Below, one piece after another: positions 8,882 through 16,899 of a stretch of 64,000 nt of DNA. The notes under the pieces were generated by a model. That model was not told where the DNA came from, did not search any database, and saw nothing but the letters and a program-made list of their open reading frames with translations. Source of the stretch: Cytobacillus oceanisediminis (GTDB taxonomy: Bacteria > Bacillota > Bacilli > Bacillales > Cytobacillaceae); NCBI RefSeq assembly GCF_022811925.1, contig NZ_CP065511.1:1171501-1235500 (forward strand). Reading direction: 5' to 3'. Numbering within the stretch: the stretch's first letter is position 1; the number at the start of each line of letters is the position of its first letter. The position numbers and the translations under genes were made by a program.

Positions 8882-8894
8882 TTCTATTATTCTC

Positions 8895-10151
8895 TTATTT
8901 TACACGCGGGAAGCCAAAGCCTGACGCATAATCGTCACCCGCTGCAGCGCCTGTTCCGCCAAGAATATCATTTAGCTTGCCCCGGTTCTGAAGCTCGGTG
9001 CGAAGCTGTGTATGAGTCATGGATGGATTCTGAGCCCAGATTTTAGCAGCCAATCCGGATACATGGGGAGTAGCCATGGATGTGCCGCTGATTGTGCTGT
9101 AGCTGCCATCATACCATGTGGATTCAATTGCTCTGCCTGGTGCGGACAGCTCGACATCACGCTCCTGGATTAGGTAGTCGCCATCAGTAGCAGGGTTGCC
9201 CCTTGATGAGAAATCTGCAACACGGTATGAACCATTTTGCTGAACATTTTCCAGAGCGGCCACTGCAACAGCATTCACCAGTGCGCCAGGATAGCCAATC
9301 GTGTTATCGGCAGGACCATCATTTCCGGCAGCAGCCACTACCAGGACACCTTTGCTGTAGGCGTAATCAACTGCATCTGCAATCAATGTGCTCTTAGAGC
9401 TTGAACCTAATGACATGGAAATGACCACTTTAGATCCTGTGCGGACCGCTTCATCGGCCGCATGCTTAATAGCTCCGGCGATGTCATCAGAATATCCTGA
9501 ACCTCTGTCATTTAACACCTTATATGCCCAGAGATCTGCCTCAGGAGCTACCCCATAAACACCTTGTCCGTTAGCGCCGCCATGAGCCAGTACAGTACCA
9601 GCAACATGTGTGCCGTGTCCGTTCTTGTCCCCGCAGCTTCCGTCAATTAAAGGTGACTTTCTTTGTGTAAAGTCTTTACACTGTTCAGCTTGTCCAGCAA
9701 GATCAGCATGCGCTGTATTTACCCCTGTGTCCAGCACGGCAACTTTTACCCCGTTTCCGCCTGAAGTGCTTTGAATGGAGCTGTCATTATAAATGGCCTC
9801 AATCCCCCAAGGTGTACCGTCTGCCGGAACTGATGCAGCCCCCGATCCAGGTTTTGCTGCTGTCACAGGTGAGTTCTTAACTTCTTCAACTCTATCAATC
9901 TTTAAGTTTTTATTTTTTAAAAGTGCCTGATACTGTTTAGCATTAACCGTTGTAGTAAAACCATTCTGGCCAAAATCCCATCGGACTCCATAGTTCGATT
10001 TTGCCTTCGCCTTTTCTGCACTTGGGCCCTGAATGACGACCCGATAGGTTTCATTGCTCTCAACCTGCTGACCGAACGCCCCTGACGCAAAAACAGATAG
10101 TCCCATTACTGCACTTAGTACTGCTGACCCAATGACTCTTTTTTTCTTCAT
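8895..10151 (-). CDS. secreted subtilisin-like serine protease (peptidase S8)
   Basis: 418-residue preproprotein from the ATG at 10151, preceded by GAGGAG; the upstream in-frame extension to 10277 has no ribosome site and does not resemble a signal. Residues 1-28 are a signal peptide (MKKKRVIGSAVLSAVMG...). Residues about 35-95 form an inhibitor-I9-like propeptide. The mature domain has the catalytic triad: Asp141 in VAVLDTGVN, His182 in GHGTHVAGT, and Ser near 358 in SGTSMATPH, plus the oxyanion Asn in AAAGNDG. It is a monomeric extracellular protease. Cys residues around 158-173 (QCKDF, GSCGD) are unusual for Bacillus subtilisins and could form a disulfide. Its terminator was disrupted by the IS. 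Confidence 0.92.
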   Translation of the reverse strand: MKKKRVIGSAVLSAVMGLSVFASGAFGQQVESNETYRVVIQGPSAEKAKAKSNYGVRWDFGQNGFTTTVNAKQYQALLKNKNLKIDRVEEVKNSPVTAAKPGSGAASVPADGTPWGIEAIYNDSSIQSTSGGNGVKVAVLDTGVNTAHADLAGQAEQCKDFTQRKSPLIDGSCGDKNGHGTHVAGTVLAHGGANGQGVYGVAPEADLWAYKVLNDRGSGYSDDIAGAIKHAADEAVRTGSKVVISMSLGSSSKSTLIADAVDYAYSKGVLVVAAAGNDGPADNTIGYPGALVNAVAVAALENVQQNGSYRVADFSSRGNPATDGDYLIQERDVELSAPGRAIESTWYDGSYSTISGTSMATPHVSGLAAKIWAQNPSMTHTQLRTELQNRGKLNDILGGTGAAAGDDYASGFGFPRVK

Positions 10152-10203
10152 CCAAAATCTCCTCTCATAATATGTATGGTTACAGCTAAAAAGCTGTGAT
10201 TCT

Positions 10204-10232
10204 ATTATATTTATAAAATTCAGAATAATTAA
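10204..10232 (-). promoter_or_regulatory. possible sigma-A promoter of the subtilase gene
   Basis: On the minus strand TATAAT (10209-10204) lies 17 bp downstream of TTAATT. The -10 is perfect and the -35 weak, as is common for regulated protease genes. Confidence 0.4.
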
Positions 10233-10374
10233 ACTGGTCTTTTGTACTATTTTTCTAAATAAAAATAAATTTAACATTTAAGTAAAATATTTCAACTTAT
10301 AAATTGGATATAAATGGAGTTATTTGAGCCCGGAGGAGGGTATAGCCTATTAAGTCAATAAAGGAGTGTGAAAT

Positions 10375-11508
10375 ATGAGAGCTGTCACCTACCAGGGAGC
10401 GAAAGATATTCAAGTGAAAAATGTAGAGGATCCCAGAATTGAAAAACGGGATGATGTCATTGTCCGAATCACGTCAACGGCCATTTGCGGATCGGACCTT
10501 CATTTATATCAGGGAAATATGCCATTGCGGCCAGGCTATGTTATCGGGCATGAACCCATGGGAATCGTGGAGGAGACAGGTCCTGATGTGACACGGGTAA
10601 AAAAAGGCGACAGGGTGGTCATCCCGTTTAATGTATCGTGCGGGCATTGCTTCTATTGCCAGCATGATATGGAAAGCCAGTGTGATAATTCGAACCCGCA
10701 TAATGATTCAGGCGGCTACTTTGGCTATACCGAGAAATACGGAAACCATCCGGGCGGTCAGGCAGAGTTTCTAAAAGTGCCGTTTGGCAATTTCATGCCA
10801 TTTGTTATACCGGAATCGTGCGAGCTGGAGGATGAATCACTGCTCTTTTTATCGGATGTGCTGCCGACAGCTTATTGGAGCGTGGAACATTCAGGCGTTA
10901 AAGCGGGAGACACGGTCGTCGTCCTCGACTGCGGTCCCATCGGGTTAATGACCCAGAAATTTGCCTGGATGAAAGGAGCTAAACGGGTAATTGCAGTAGA
11001 TCATCTCGATTACCGCCTCAATCACGCCAAGCTTACCAATGATGTGGAAGTCTATGACTTTACGAAATATGATGACATGGGAGCTTATCTAAAAGAAATC
11101 ACCCGTGGCGGAGCTGATGTCGTCATTGATTGCGTCGGCATGGACGGGAAGAAATCCGCTGTGGAAAAAATCGAGCAGAAGCTTAAGCTCCAGGGCGGAA
11201 CGCTAGGCCCGATCCAAATCGCGACGAAAGCTGTCCGCAAATTTGGGACTGTCCAGCTGACCGGTGTGTACGGGCTGACTTATAATATGTTCCCGCTGGA
11301 GGAATTTTTCTCGAGAAACATCACCATTAAAATGGGCCAGGCTCCCGTTGTGCACTATATGCCTGAGCTATTCGAAAAAATAACGAATAAGGAATTCGAT
11401 CCGAAGTCTATCATTACTCATCAGATCCCGCTCGAAGAAGCAGGTCGTGCGTATAAGATTTTTAATGACCATGAAGATGACTGCATTAAAGTTATCTTAA
11501 AGCCTTAA
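10375..11508 (+). CDS. zinc-dependent alcohol dehydrogenase, formaldehyde-dehydrogenase-like (COG1063)
   Basis: 377 residues of the medium-chain dehydrogenase family. Catalytic zinc ligands are Cys38 (TAICGSDLH) and His59-Glu60 (GHEPMG). The structural zinc lobe is Cys89, Cys92, Cys95 and Cys103 (SCGHCFYCQ...QC). The Rossmann motif is VVVLDCGPIGLM, near residue 185. A GGYFGYTEKYGNHPGGQAE insert after the structural zinc is typical of the glutathione-independent formaldehyde dehydrogenase-like subgroup that oxidises alcohols or aldehydes with NAD(P)+ in the cytoplasm. AAGGAGTG precedes the ATG. It stands alone between its own terminator and the divergent subtilase gene. Confidence 0.87.
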   Translation: MRAVTYQGAKDIQVKNVEDPRIEKRDDVIVRITSTAICGSDLHLYQGNMPLRPGYVIGHEPMGIVEETGPDVTRVKKGDRVVIPFNVSCGHCFYCQHDMESQCDNSNPHNDSGGYFGYTEKYGNHPGGQAEFLKVPFGNFMPFVIPESCELEDESLLFLSDVLPTAYWSVEHSGVKAGDTVVVLDCGPIGLMTQKFAWMKGAKRVIAVDHLDYRLNHAKLTNDVEVYDFTKYDDMGAYLKEITRGGADVVIDCVGMDGKKSAVEKIEQKLKLQGGTLGPIQIATKAVRKFGTVQLTGVYGLTYNMFPLEEFFSRNITIKMGQAPVVHYMPELFEKITNKEFDPKSIITHQIPLEEAGRAYKIFNDHEDDCIKVILKP

Positions 11509-11518
11509 TAATAAACAC

Positions 11519-11551
11519 AAACCGGCCTGGATATACCATGGCCGGTTTTTT
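11519..11551 (+). terminator. terminator of the alcohol dehydrogenase gene
   Basis: AAACCGGCC / GGCCGGTTT perfect 9-bp stem followed by T6. Confidence 0.88.
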
Positions 11552-11573
11552 GAAGTTTAAGAATATAACATAT

Positions 11574-11603
11574 TATACATGTTTCGACATAAACGTATAT
11601 AAT
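11574..11603 (+). promoter_or_regulatory. promoter with an embedded Spo0A box upstream of the histidine kinase
   Basis: TATACA (11574-11579), 18 bp, TATAAT (11598-11603). The spacer contains TTCGACA at 11583-11589, an exact 0A-box heptamer (complement TGTCGAA). Its position between -35 and -10 would favour repression by Spo0A~P. A 7-mer is expected several times by chance in 64 kb. Confidence 0.45.
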
Positions 11604-11649
11604 AGTGCTAAAGACACGTTATTAATAGAGTTAACCAAGGAGCATGTAA

Positions 11650-12888
11650 ATGAAAGGCTTTAATCAACAGACTTTGATAAAAGAAGAAACAAAAGCAGTT
11701 AAGCTTTTTATATGGCTATTCTATATTATTTTAACACTTTATGATTTGTTTTATTATTATCTGCTTCCCCTCAATACTGACGGCAGTATCGGGCTCCCAA
11801 AGGGCGGGCTTGGAGTGGGGTATTATCTGGCTATTATCGGGCTCTTGCCTTTAGCGCTGTATTTAATCAGGATGAAACTCCCTTTTCAGGTAAAATACTT
11901 ATATTTTGCAGGGTTTTTCCTGATAGATTTTAGCAACAGCATGCTGATCTATTTCGGTGAGTCGAAGGAATTTCAGAGCGGAAGCGCAGTAGAACTGTTA
12001 TTTATTATATTTGCGCCGATTTTTGTGAATAAGCGCTATTTTTGGATAGTAACCGGCGGAATGATTGCGAAGTATCTTCTGGCCGGTTTACTGTTGAGCA
12101 GCCAGAAGGTCATGGTGCCAATCGTGCTTATGGCCATTTTTTCAAGTGTTTCATATGTTCTGCTGAACCGCTTCTATTCCTATATTCACTCGCTGACACA
12201 TGTTTTCCAGGAGCTCCGCCAGACTGAAAAGCTGGCTGCTGTCGGACAGATGGCTTCGGCAGTCGGCCATGAAGTAAGAAATCCTTTAGCAGCATTAAGA
12301 GGATTTACTCAGCTGCAGATGGAAAAACACCCTGAAGACCAGGACCGCTATAAGATCATGATTGAGGAAATCGACCGCATTAATCTGATTGCCGATGACC
12401 TTATGATCCTTAGCAAGCCAAGGCTGCCTATGTTTAAAAGAGTTGAACTGAATGCAGTGATTAACTATGTCATCTCGATCATACATGAACAGGCAGCCAA
12501 TCAGAATATCCGTCTTGAAACAGAAAATCTGGAAGCTGTTCCTAAAGTTCAGTGCGACGAAAATATGCTGAAGCAGGCTTTTATTAATTTGGTCAAGAAT
12601 GCAATGGAATCTATGACAGAAGGCGGCACGATCCTGATTTCGGCCAAAGTGACGGAGGGTGACCAGGTTTTGATCAGCATTAAAGATGAAGGCTGCGGGA
12701 TCGATGCAGAAAATATGGAACGGGTCGTGGATCCATTTTATACAACTAAGCCGGATGGAACCGGTTTAGGGCTGATGGTTACCAAGCAGATTGTGGATGA
12801 ACATAAGGCGGGAATCACGTTTGAAAGTGAAAAGGGGAAAGGGACAATTGTGAACCTTACTATTCCTATAGAGCAGCCAACCCAATAA
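11650..12888 (+). CDS. membrane sensor histidine kinase, sporulation-kinase (KinB-like) type
   Basis: 412 residues. Six hydrophobic helices occupy about residues 18-175 with almost no extracellular domain. A HisKA domain follows with the phosphorylated His207 in SAVGHEVRNPLAALRGFTQL, then a HATPase_c domain with the N box (FINLVKNAMESM), G1 (KDEGCGI) and G2 (GTGLGLMV). The HExRNPL...RGF.QL block is characteristic of the orphan kinases that feed phosphate into the Spo0F-Spo0B-Spo0A phosphorelay. No response-regulator gene is adjacent, which agrees with an orphan phosphorelay kinase. The signal sensed is unknown. An exact Spo0A box lies in its promoter. Confidence 0.82.
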   Translation: MKGFNQQTLIKEETKAVKLFIWLFYIILTLYDLFYYYLLPLNTDGSIGLPKGGLGVGYYLAIIGLLPLALYLIRMKLPFQVKYLYFAGFFLIDFSNSMLIYFGESKEFQSGSAVELLFIIFAPIFVNKRYFWIVTGGMIAKYLLAGLLLSSQKVMVPIVLMAIFSSVSYVLLNRFYSYIHSLTHVFQELRQTEKLAAVGQMASAVGHEVRNPLAALRGFTQLQMEKHPEDQDRYKIMIEEIDRINLIADDLMILSKPRLPMFKRVELNAVINYVISIIHEQAANQNIRLETENLEAVPKVQCDENMLKQAFINLVKNAMESMTEGGTILISAKVTEGDQVLISIKDEGCGIDAENMERVVDPFYTTKPDGTGLGLMVTKQIVDEHKAGITFESEKGKGTIVNLTIPIEQPTQ

Positions 12889-12974
12889 AAGAATTCAGGG
12901 GATGTCATTTAATCTCCAGGGCAGACCTGGAAAATAGTAACTGACACTATAATAATAATAATATTCGAAATCGT

Positions 12975-13004
12975 GCAGCATCCTTTGAGGGTGCTGTATT
13001 TTAT
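12975..13004 (+). terminator. terminator of the histidine kinase gene
   Basis: CAGCATCC / GGGTGCTG stem (one G-U), TTTGA loop, followed by a T-rich run. Confidence 0.7.
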
Positions 13005-13150
13005 TAGGTAAATATGCTTCTTTTTTACAGAAATTTAATAATTTTTCCATGCTAATTCCACCTAATTTCTCATTCTCAAATAAGTCTAAAAATAGATAGA
13101 ATTATGAATGTTATCATACCAATCTACTAATTTTGAGGAGATGTATTCAT

Positions 13151-16100
13151 TTGAAAAAGCCTATTCGCAAATTTAGAAAGACGATTCTCGCAACAACGAT
13201 GGCCCTATCTGTCTTAGCAGCTCCTATTTCATATGATTCTGTTATGGCAGCAAAGCCTGATCATGCAGGTAAACCGGAACACAAATTAAGCCATGAAGTA
13301 AGCCTGCGGATTTTAGGAACAACAGATATACATACACACCTTTATAACTATGATTACTATAAAGATGCAGAAACCATTGAATTTGGTCTGGCTAAAACAG
13401 CTACCTTAATCAAACAGGCAAGAAAAGAAGCAAAGAATACATTATTATTTGACAATGGTGACTTAATTCAGGGAAATCCGCTAGGCGATTATAAAGCAAA
13501 AGTAGATACCCTCGAGGATGGGGAAGTGCATCCTGTTTTCAAAGCTATGGAACTATTAGATTATGATGCCGCTACGGTTGGAAACCATGAATTTAACTAT
13601 GGGCTCGATTATCTGGATGAGGTCCTGGATGATTCGCCATTTCCTTATGTAAATGCCAATGTCTACAAAGACGACCACGATCAAAATCCGAATAACGATA
13701 GAAATTACTTTAAGCCATATAAAATCATCAAGAAAAAAGTTGTTGACGAAAAAGGCAGAAAACAGGTCATTAAGGTTGGGGTAATCGGTGCTGTGACTCC
13801 GCAGATTACACAATGGGATAAAGCCAATCTTGATGGGAAAATCATTACGAAAGATATTGTAAAATCAGTAGAAGCCAATATTCCCAAAATGAAAAAAGAC
13901 GGGGCTGACATTATCATTGCACTCGCGCACTCCGGCATGGGGGACGCGGCATATGCTGAGATGGAAGAGAATGCAGCCTACGACTTAACAAAAGTAAAAG
14001 GCATTGATGCGGTCATTTCCGGGCACAACCATAAGAATTTTCCGGGAGATTTCACCGATCTTCCTGGAGTGGATACAGAAAAGGGAACGGTCAACGGGGT
14101 GCCGTTCATCATGCCGGGAAGCTGGGGCAATCAGCTTGGCGTTATGGACCTGACTATTGCCAAGGTGAAGGGCAAGTGGCAGGTTAAGGATTCCCAGTCA
14201 TCTTTAAGGTCTATTTTTAGAAGCTATAAAAATGAAGCCGGTGCGACCGTCAAGGAAAGCCTTGCAGATGCAGATCCTGCCATTTTGAAAGCTGTAAAGG
14301 AAGAGCATGAAGGCACCGTGAATTATGTCCGCCAGCCTGTCGGGGAAACTACAGCTGATATCCACAGCTATTTTGCACTTGTAAAAGATGACCCGTCCAT
14401 TCAAATTGTGACGAATGCACAGAAGTGGTATATCGAGAAGCAATTAAAAGGAACACCGGATGAAAATACACCAGTGCTTTCAGCGGGCGCCCCTTTTAAA
14501 GCAGGCGGCCGCAACGGCGCAAGCTATTATACGTATATCCCTGAAGGCACAATCGCCATTAAAAATGTAGCCGATCTATATCTGTATCCGAATACAGTCG
14601 CTACGGTAAAAATTAAAGGAGCAGACGTGAAAGAATGGCTTGAAATGTCGGCAGGCCAGTTCAATCAGATAAAAGAAAATGAAGCGGGAGAACAGTCACT
14701 CATTAATAATGATTTCCCTACTTATAACTATGATGTTATCGATGGTGTAACATATGAGATCGATGTAACAGAACCTGCCAAGTATGATAAAGATGGCAAG
14801 CAGGTTAATGCTGATGCAAACAGAATCAAAAATCTTCAGTATAACGGAGCGCCTATTGATCCAGATCAGGAATTCATCGTTGTGACAAATAATTATCGGG
14901 CCAGCGGCACTTTCCCTGGAGTTAGAAACAACACGGCAGTAGAGCTTTATCCGGATGAAAACCGCCAGGCGATCATTGATTACATCCGTGAAGAACAAAC
15001 CATCGATCCTTCTGCAGATGCTAATTGGTCATTCGCACCGGTTGCCGGTGATGTAAATGTAACGTTCGAATCTTCACCTGATGCAAAGGATGCGATTGCT
15101 GAAGGCAGCGGAATCGGCTATGCCGGCGAAGCAGCCAATGGCTTTGCGAAATATTCGGTTCAATTGCCGGAGCCAAAGCCTTTTGAAGTCCAGCTTTTGG
15201 GCATCAATGATTTCCATGGACAGCTTGATACATTTAATGCCGGCTTGAATGCGGGTGGAATCGAATATTTAGCTGCACATTTAAAACAGCGTGAATCAGC
15301 GAATCCCAATACAATCATGCTGCATGCCGGTGATGCAGTCGGAGCGAGTTCCCCTGTTTCTGCCCTTCTTCGGGACGAGCCAACCATTAAAATGCTTAAT
15401 GAGATCGGCTTTGATATAGGTACAGTCGGAAACCATGAATTCGATGAAGGGGTAGACGAAATGCTCCGCCTCATCAATGGCGGCGCCCATCCTAAAACAG
15501 TGGAGAAGTATGGCGAGTTTGAAGGAGCAGACTTTCCGTATGTTGCAGCAAATGTAGTCGATGAAACAACAAAGGAACCAATCCTTGATCCGTACGTAAT
15601 TAAAGAAGTGAATGGAGTGCCTATCGGCTTTATTGGCATTGCCTATTCCGATACTCCTGGAATCGTAACGCCAAGCGGAACAGCTGGAGTAGAATTCACG
15701 GACGAAGCGGAAGCAATCAACAAGTACACGGCAGAGCTCAAGGAGCAGGGCGTTAAATCGATTGTGGTCATTACTCATAATCCTGTAACGTCTGACCAGG
15801 ATGGGGCTAATCCTCAAGAGGAACTCGCTGACATTGCAAATGCGGTTGATGATGAAGTGGATGTGATGTTCGGCGGGCATAACCATAAGTATACAAATAC
15901 TGTGGTTGAAGGAAAATTGCTTGTTCAATCTTATTCCTATGGTACAGCTTTTTCTGATGTGGATTTAACAATTGATCCTGTTTCCGGAGATATTGTTGCT
16001 AAAAAAGCCGAAGTCGTAAACGCCACACGTGATATTGAACCAGATGCAGAAATCAAGAAAATGCTGGATGTTTATATTGCTGATGCAGCTCCAATATTAA

Positions 16101-16669
16101 ATGAGGTAATCGGCCATACTTCAACAGGCATTTCGAGGGATGTAAATGCTGACGGAGAGTCTCCGATGGGGAACCTGATTGCAGACTCCATGATTGCGCA
16201 GACCAATACTGATTTTGCCTTCATGAACTCAGGCGGCGTCCGTACAGGCATTGATGCTGGAGACATTACGTGGAAAGAAGCTTTTACGGTACAGCCTTTC
16301 GGAAATGACCTTGTGACAATGACATTGACCGGTGCCCAGATAAAAGAACTTTTTGAACAGCAATGGGGTTCAAAAGAAAGAATCATGCATGTTTCCGGCT
16401 TAAAGGTGACGTATGATTCTTCGAGAGCTGCTGGAGATCGGATCGTTTCTTTAGTAAAGAACGATGGAACGCTAATCGCTGCAGAACAAGAATATTCTGT
16501 GACGGTAAACAACTATATGGCTGATGGCGGAGACGGCTATAGCGCCCTTTTAAACGGCACGAACCGCACTGTGGATATCGTCGACCTTGATGCTTTAATC
16601 AACTACATTAAGGAACAAAAGGAAGTAAATCCAGCGGTTGAAGGAAGAATTACAAAATTGAATAAATAA
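13151..16669 (+). CDS. yfkN: secreted bifunctional 2',3'-cyclic-nucleotide 2'-phosphodiesterase / nucleotidase (YfkN-like)
   Basis: 1172 residues from a TTG at 13151 preceded by GAGGAG; the open frame also has a TTG at 13133 that overlaps the ribosome site. A signal peptide (MKKPIRKFRKTILATTMALS...) is followed by two consecutive metallophosphoesterase + 5'-nucleotidase modules. Module 1 has TTDIHTHLYNY, FDNGDLIQG, GNHEFNYG and SGHNHKN. Module 2 (from about residue 675) has GINDFHGQLD, HAGDAVGAS, GNHEFDEG, GGHNHKY and a NSGGVR / NNYMADGGDGYS C-terminus. The enzyme releases nucleosides and phosphate from extracellular nucleotides. Unlike B. subtilis YfkN it ends right after the second module, with no cell-wall sorting signal, so it is probably free in the medium. 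Confidence 0.88.
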   Translation: MKKPIRKFRKTILATTMALSVLAAPISYDSVMAAKPDHAGKPEHKLSHEVSLRILGTTDIHTHLYNYDYYKDAETIEFGLAKTATLIKQARKEAKNTLLFDNGDLIQGNPLGDYKAKVDTLEDGEVHPVFKAMELLDYDAATVGNHEFNYGLDYLDEVLDDSPFPYVNANVYKDDHDQNPNNDRNYFKPYKIIKKKVVDEKGRKQVIKVGVIGAVTPQITQWDKANLDGKIITKDIVKSVEANIPKMKKDGADIIIALAHSGMGDAAYAEMEENAAYDLTKVKGIDAVISGHNHKNFPGDFTDLPGVDTEKGTVNGVPFIMPGSWGNQLGVMDLTIAKVKGKWQVKDSQSSLRSIFRSYKNEAGATVKESLADADPAILKAVKEEHEGTVNYVRQPVGETTADIHSYFALVKDDPSIQIVTNAQKWYIEKQLKGTPDENTPVLSAGAPFKAGGRNGASYYTYIPEGTIAIKNVADLYLYPNTVATVKIKGADVKEWLEMSAGQFNQIKENEAGEQSLINNDFPTYNYDVIDGVTYEIDVTEPAKYDKDGKQVNADANRIKNLQYNGAPIDPDQEFIVVTNNYRASGTFPGVRNNTAVELYPDENRQAIIDYIREEQTIDPSADANWSFAPVAGDVNVTFESSPDAKDAIAEGSGIGYAGEAANGFAKYSVQLPEPKPFEVQLLGINDFHGQLDTFNAGLNAGGIEYLAAHLKQRESANPNTIMLHAGDAVGASSPVSALLRDEPTIKMLNEIGFDIGTVGNHEFDEGVDEMLRLINGGAHPKTVEKYGEFEGADFPYVAANVVDETTKEPILDPYVIKEVNGVPIGFIGIAYSDTPGIVTPSGTAGVEFTDEAEAINKYTAELKEQGVKSIVVITHNPVTSDQDGANPQEELADIANAVDDEVDVMFGGHNHKYTNTVVEGKLLVQSYSYGTAFSDVDLTIDPVSGDIVAKKAEVVNATRDIEPDAEIKKMLDVYIADAAPILNEVIGHTSTGISRDVNADGESPMGNLIADSMIAQTNTDFAFMNSGGVRTGIDAGDITWKEAFTVQPFGNDLVTMTLTGAQIKELFEQQWGSKERIMHVSGLKVTYDSSRAAGDRIVSLVKNDGTLIAAEQEYSVTVNNYMADGGDGYSALLNGTNRTVDIVDLDALINYIKEQKEVNPAVEGRITKLNK

Positions 16670-16677
16670 CAGGAAGG

Positions 16678-16706
16678 GAGCATCAGATCAGTCTGATGCT
16701 CTTTTT
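16678..16706 (+). terminator. terminator of yfkN
   Basis: GAGCATCAGA / TCTGATGCTC perfect 10-bp stem, TCAG loop, T5. Confidence 0.88.
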
Positions 16707-16899
16707 GTGCTTACCGCAAATAAGTGTAAATACCCAATTCTTTTCCTTATGATGGATAAATTGATTACATTTACCTAATCATATTTTATCAAATTATTAA
16801 AATAACAGTATTGTTAGACTATTAAAAACCTTATTTTAGTTTGATAGAATTAATCTCGCAATCCGAAAATTTAGAAAAATTAAACAGGAGGCTATTAGA

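Noticed and set aside
15296..15928. 210-codon minus-strand frame inside yfkN, and similar long antisense frames in inhA and gerAA
   Set aside because: Shadow frames of strongly biased coding sequence, without start signals and with implausible composition.
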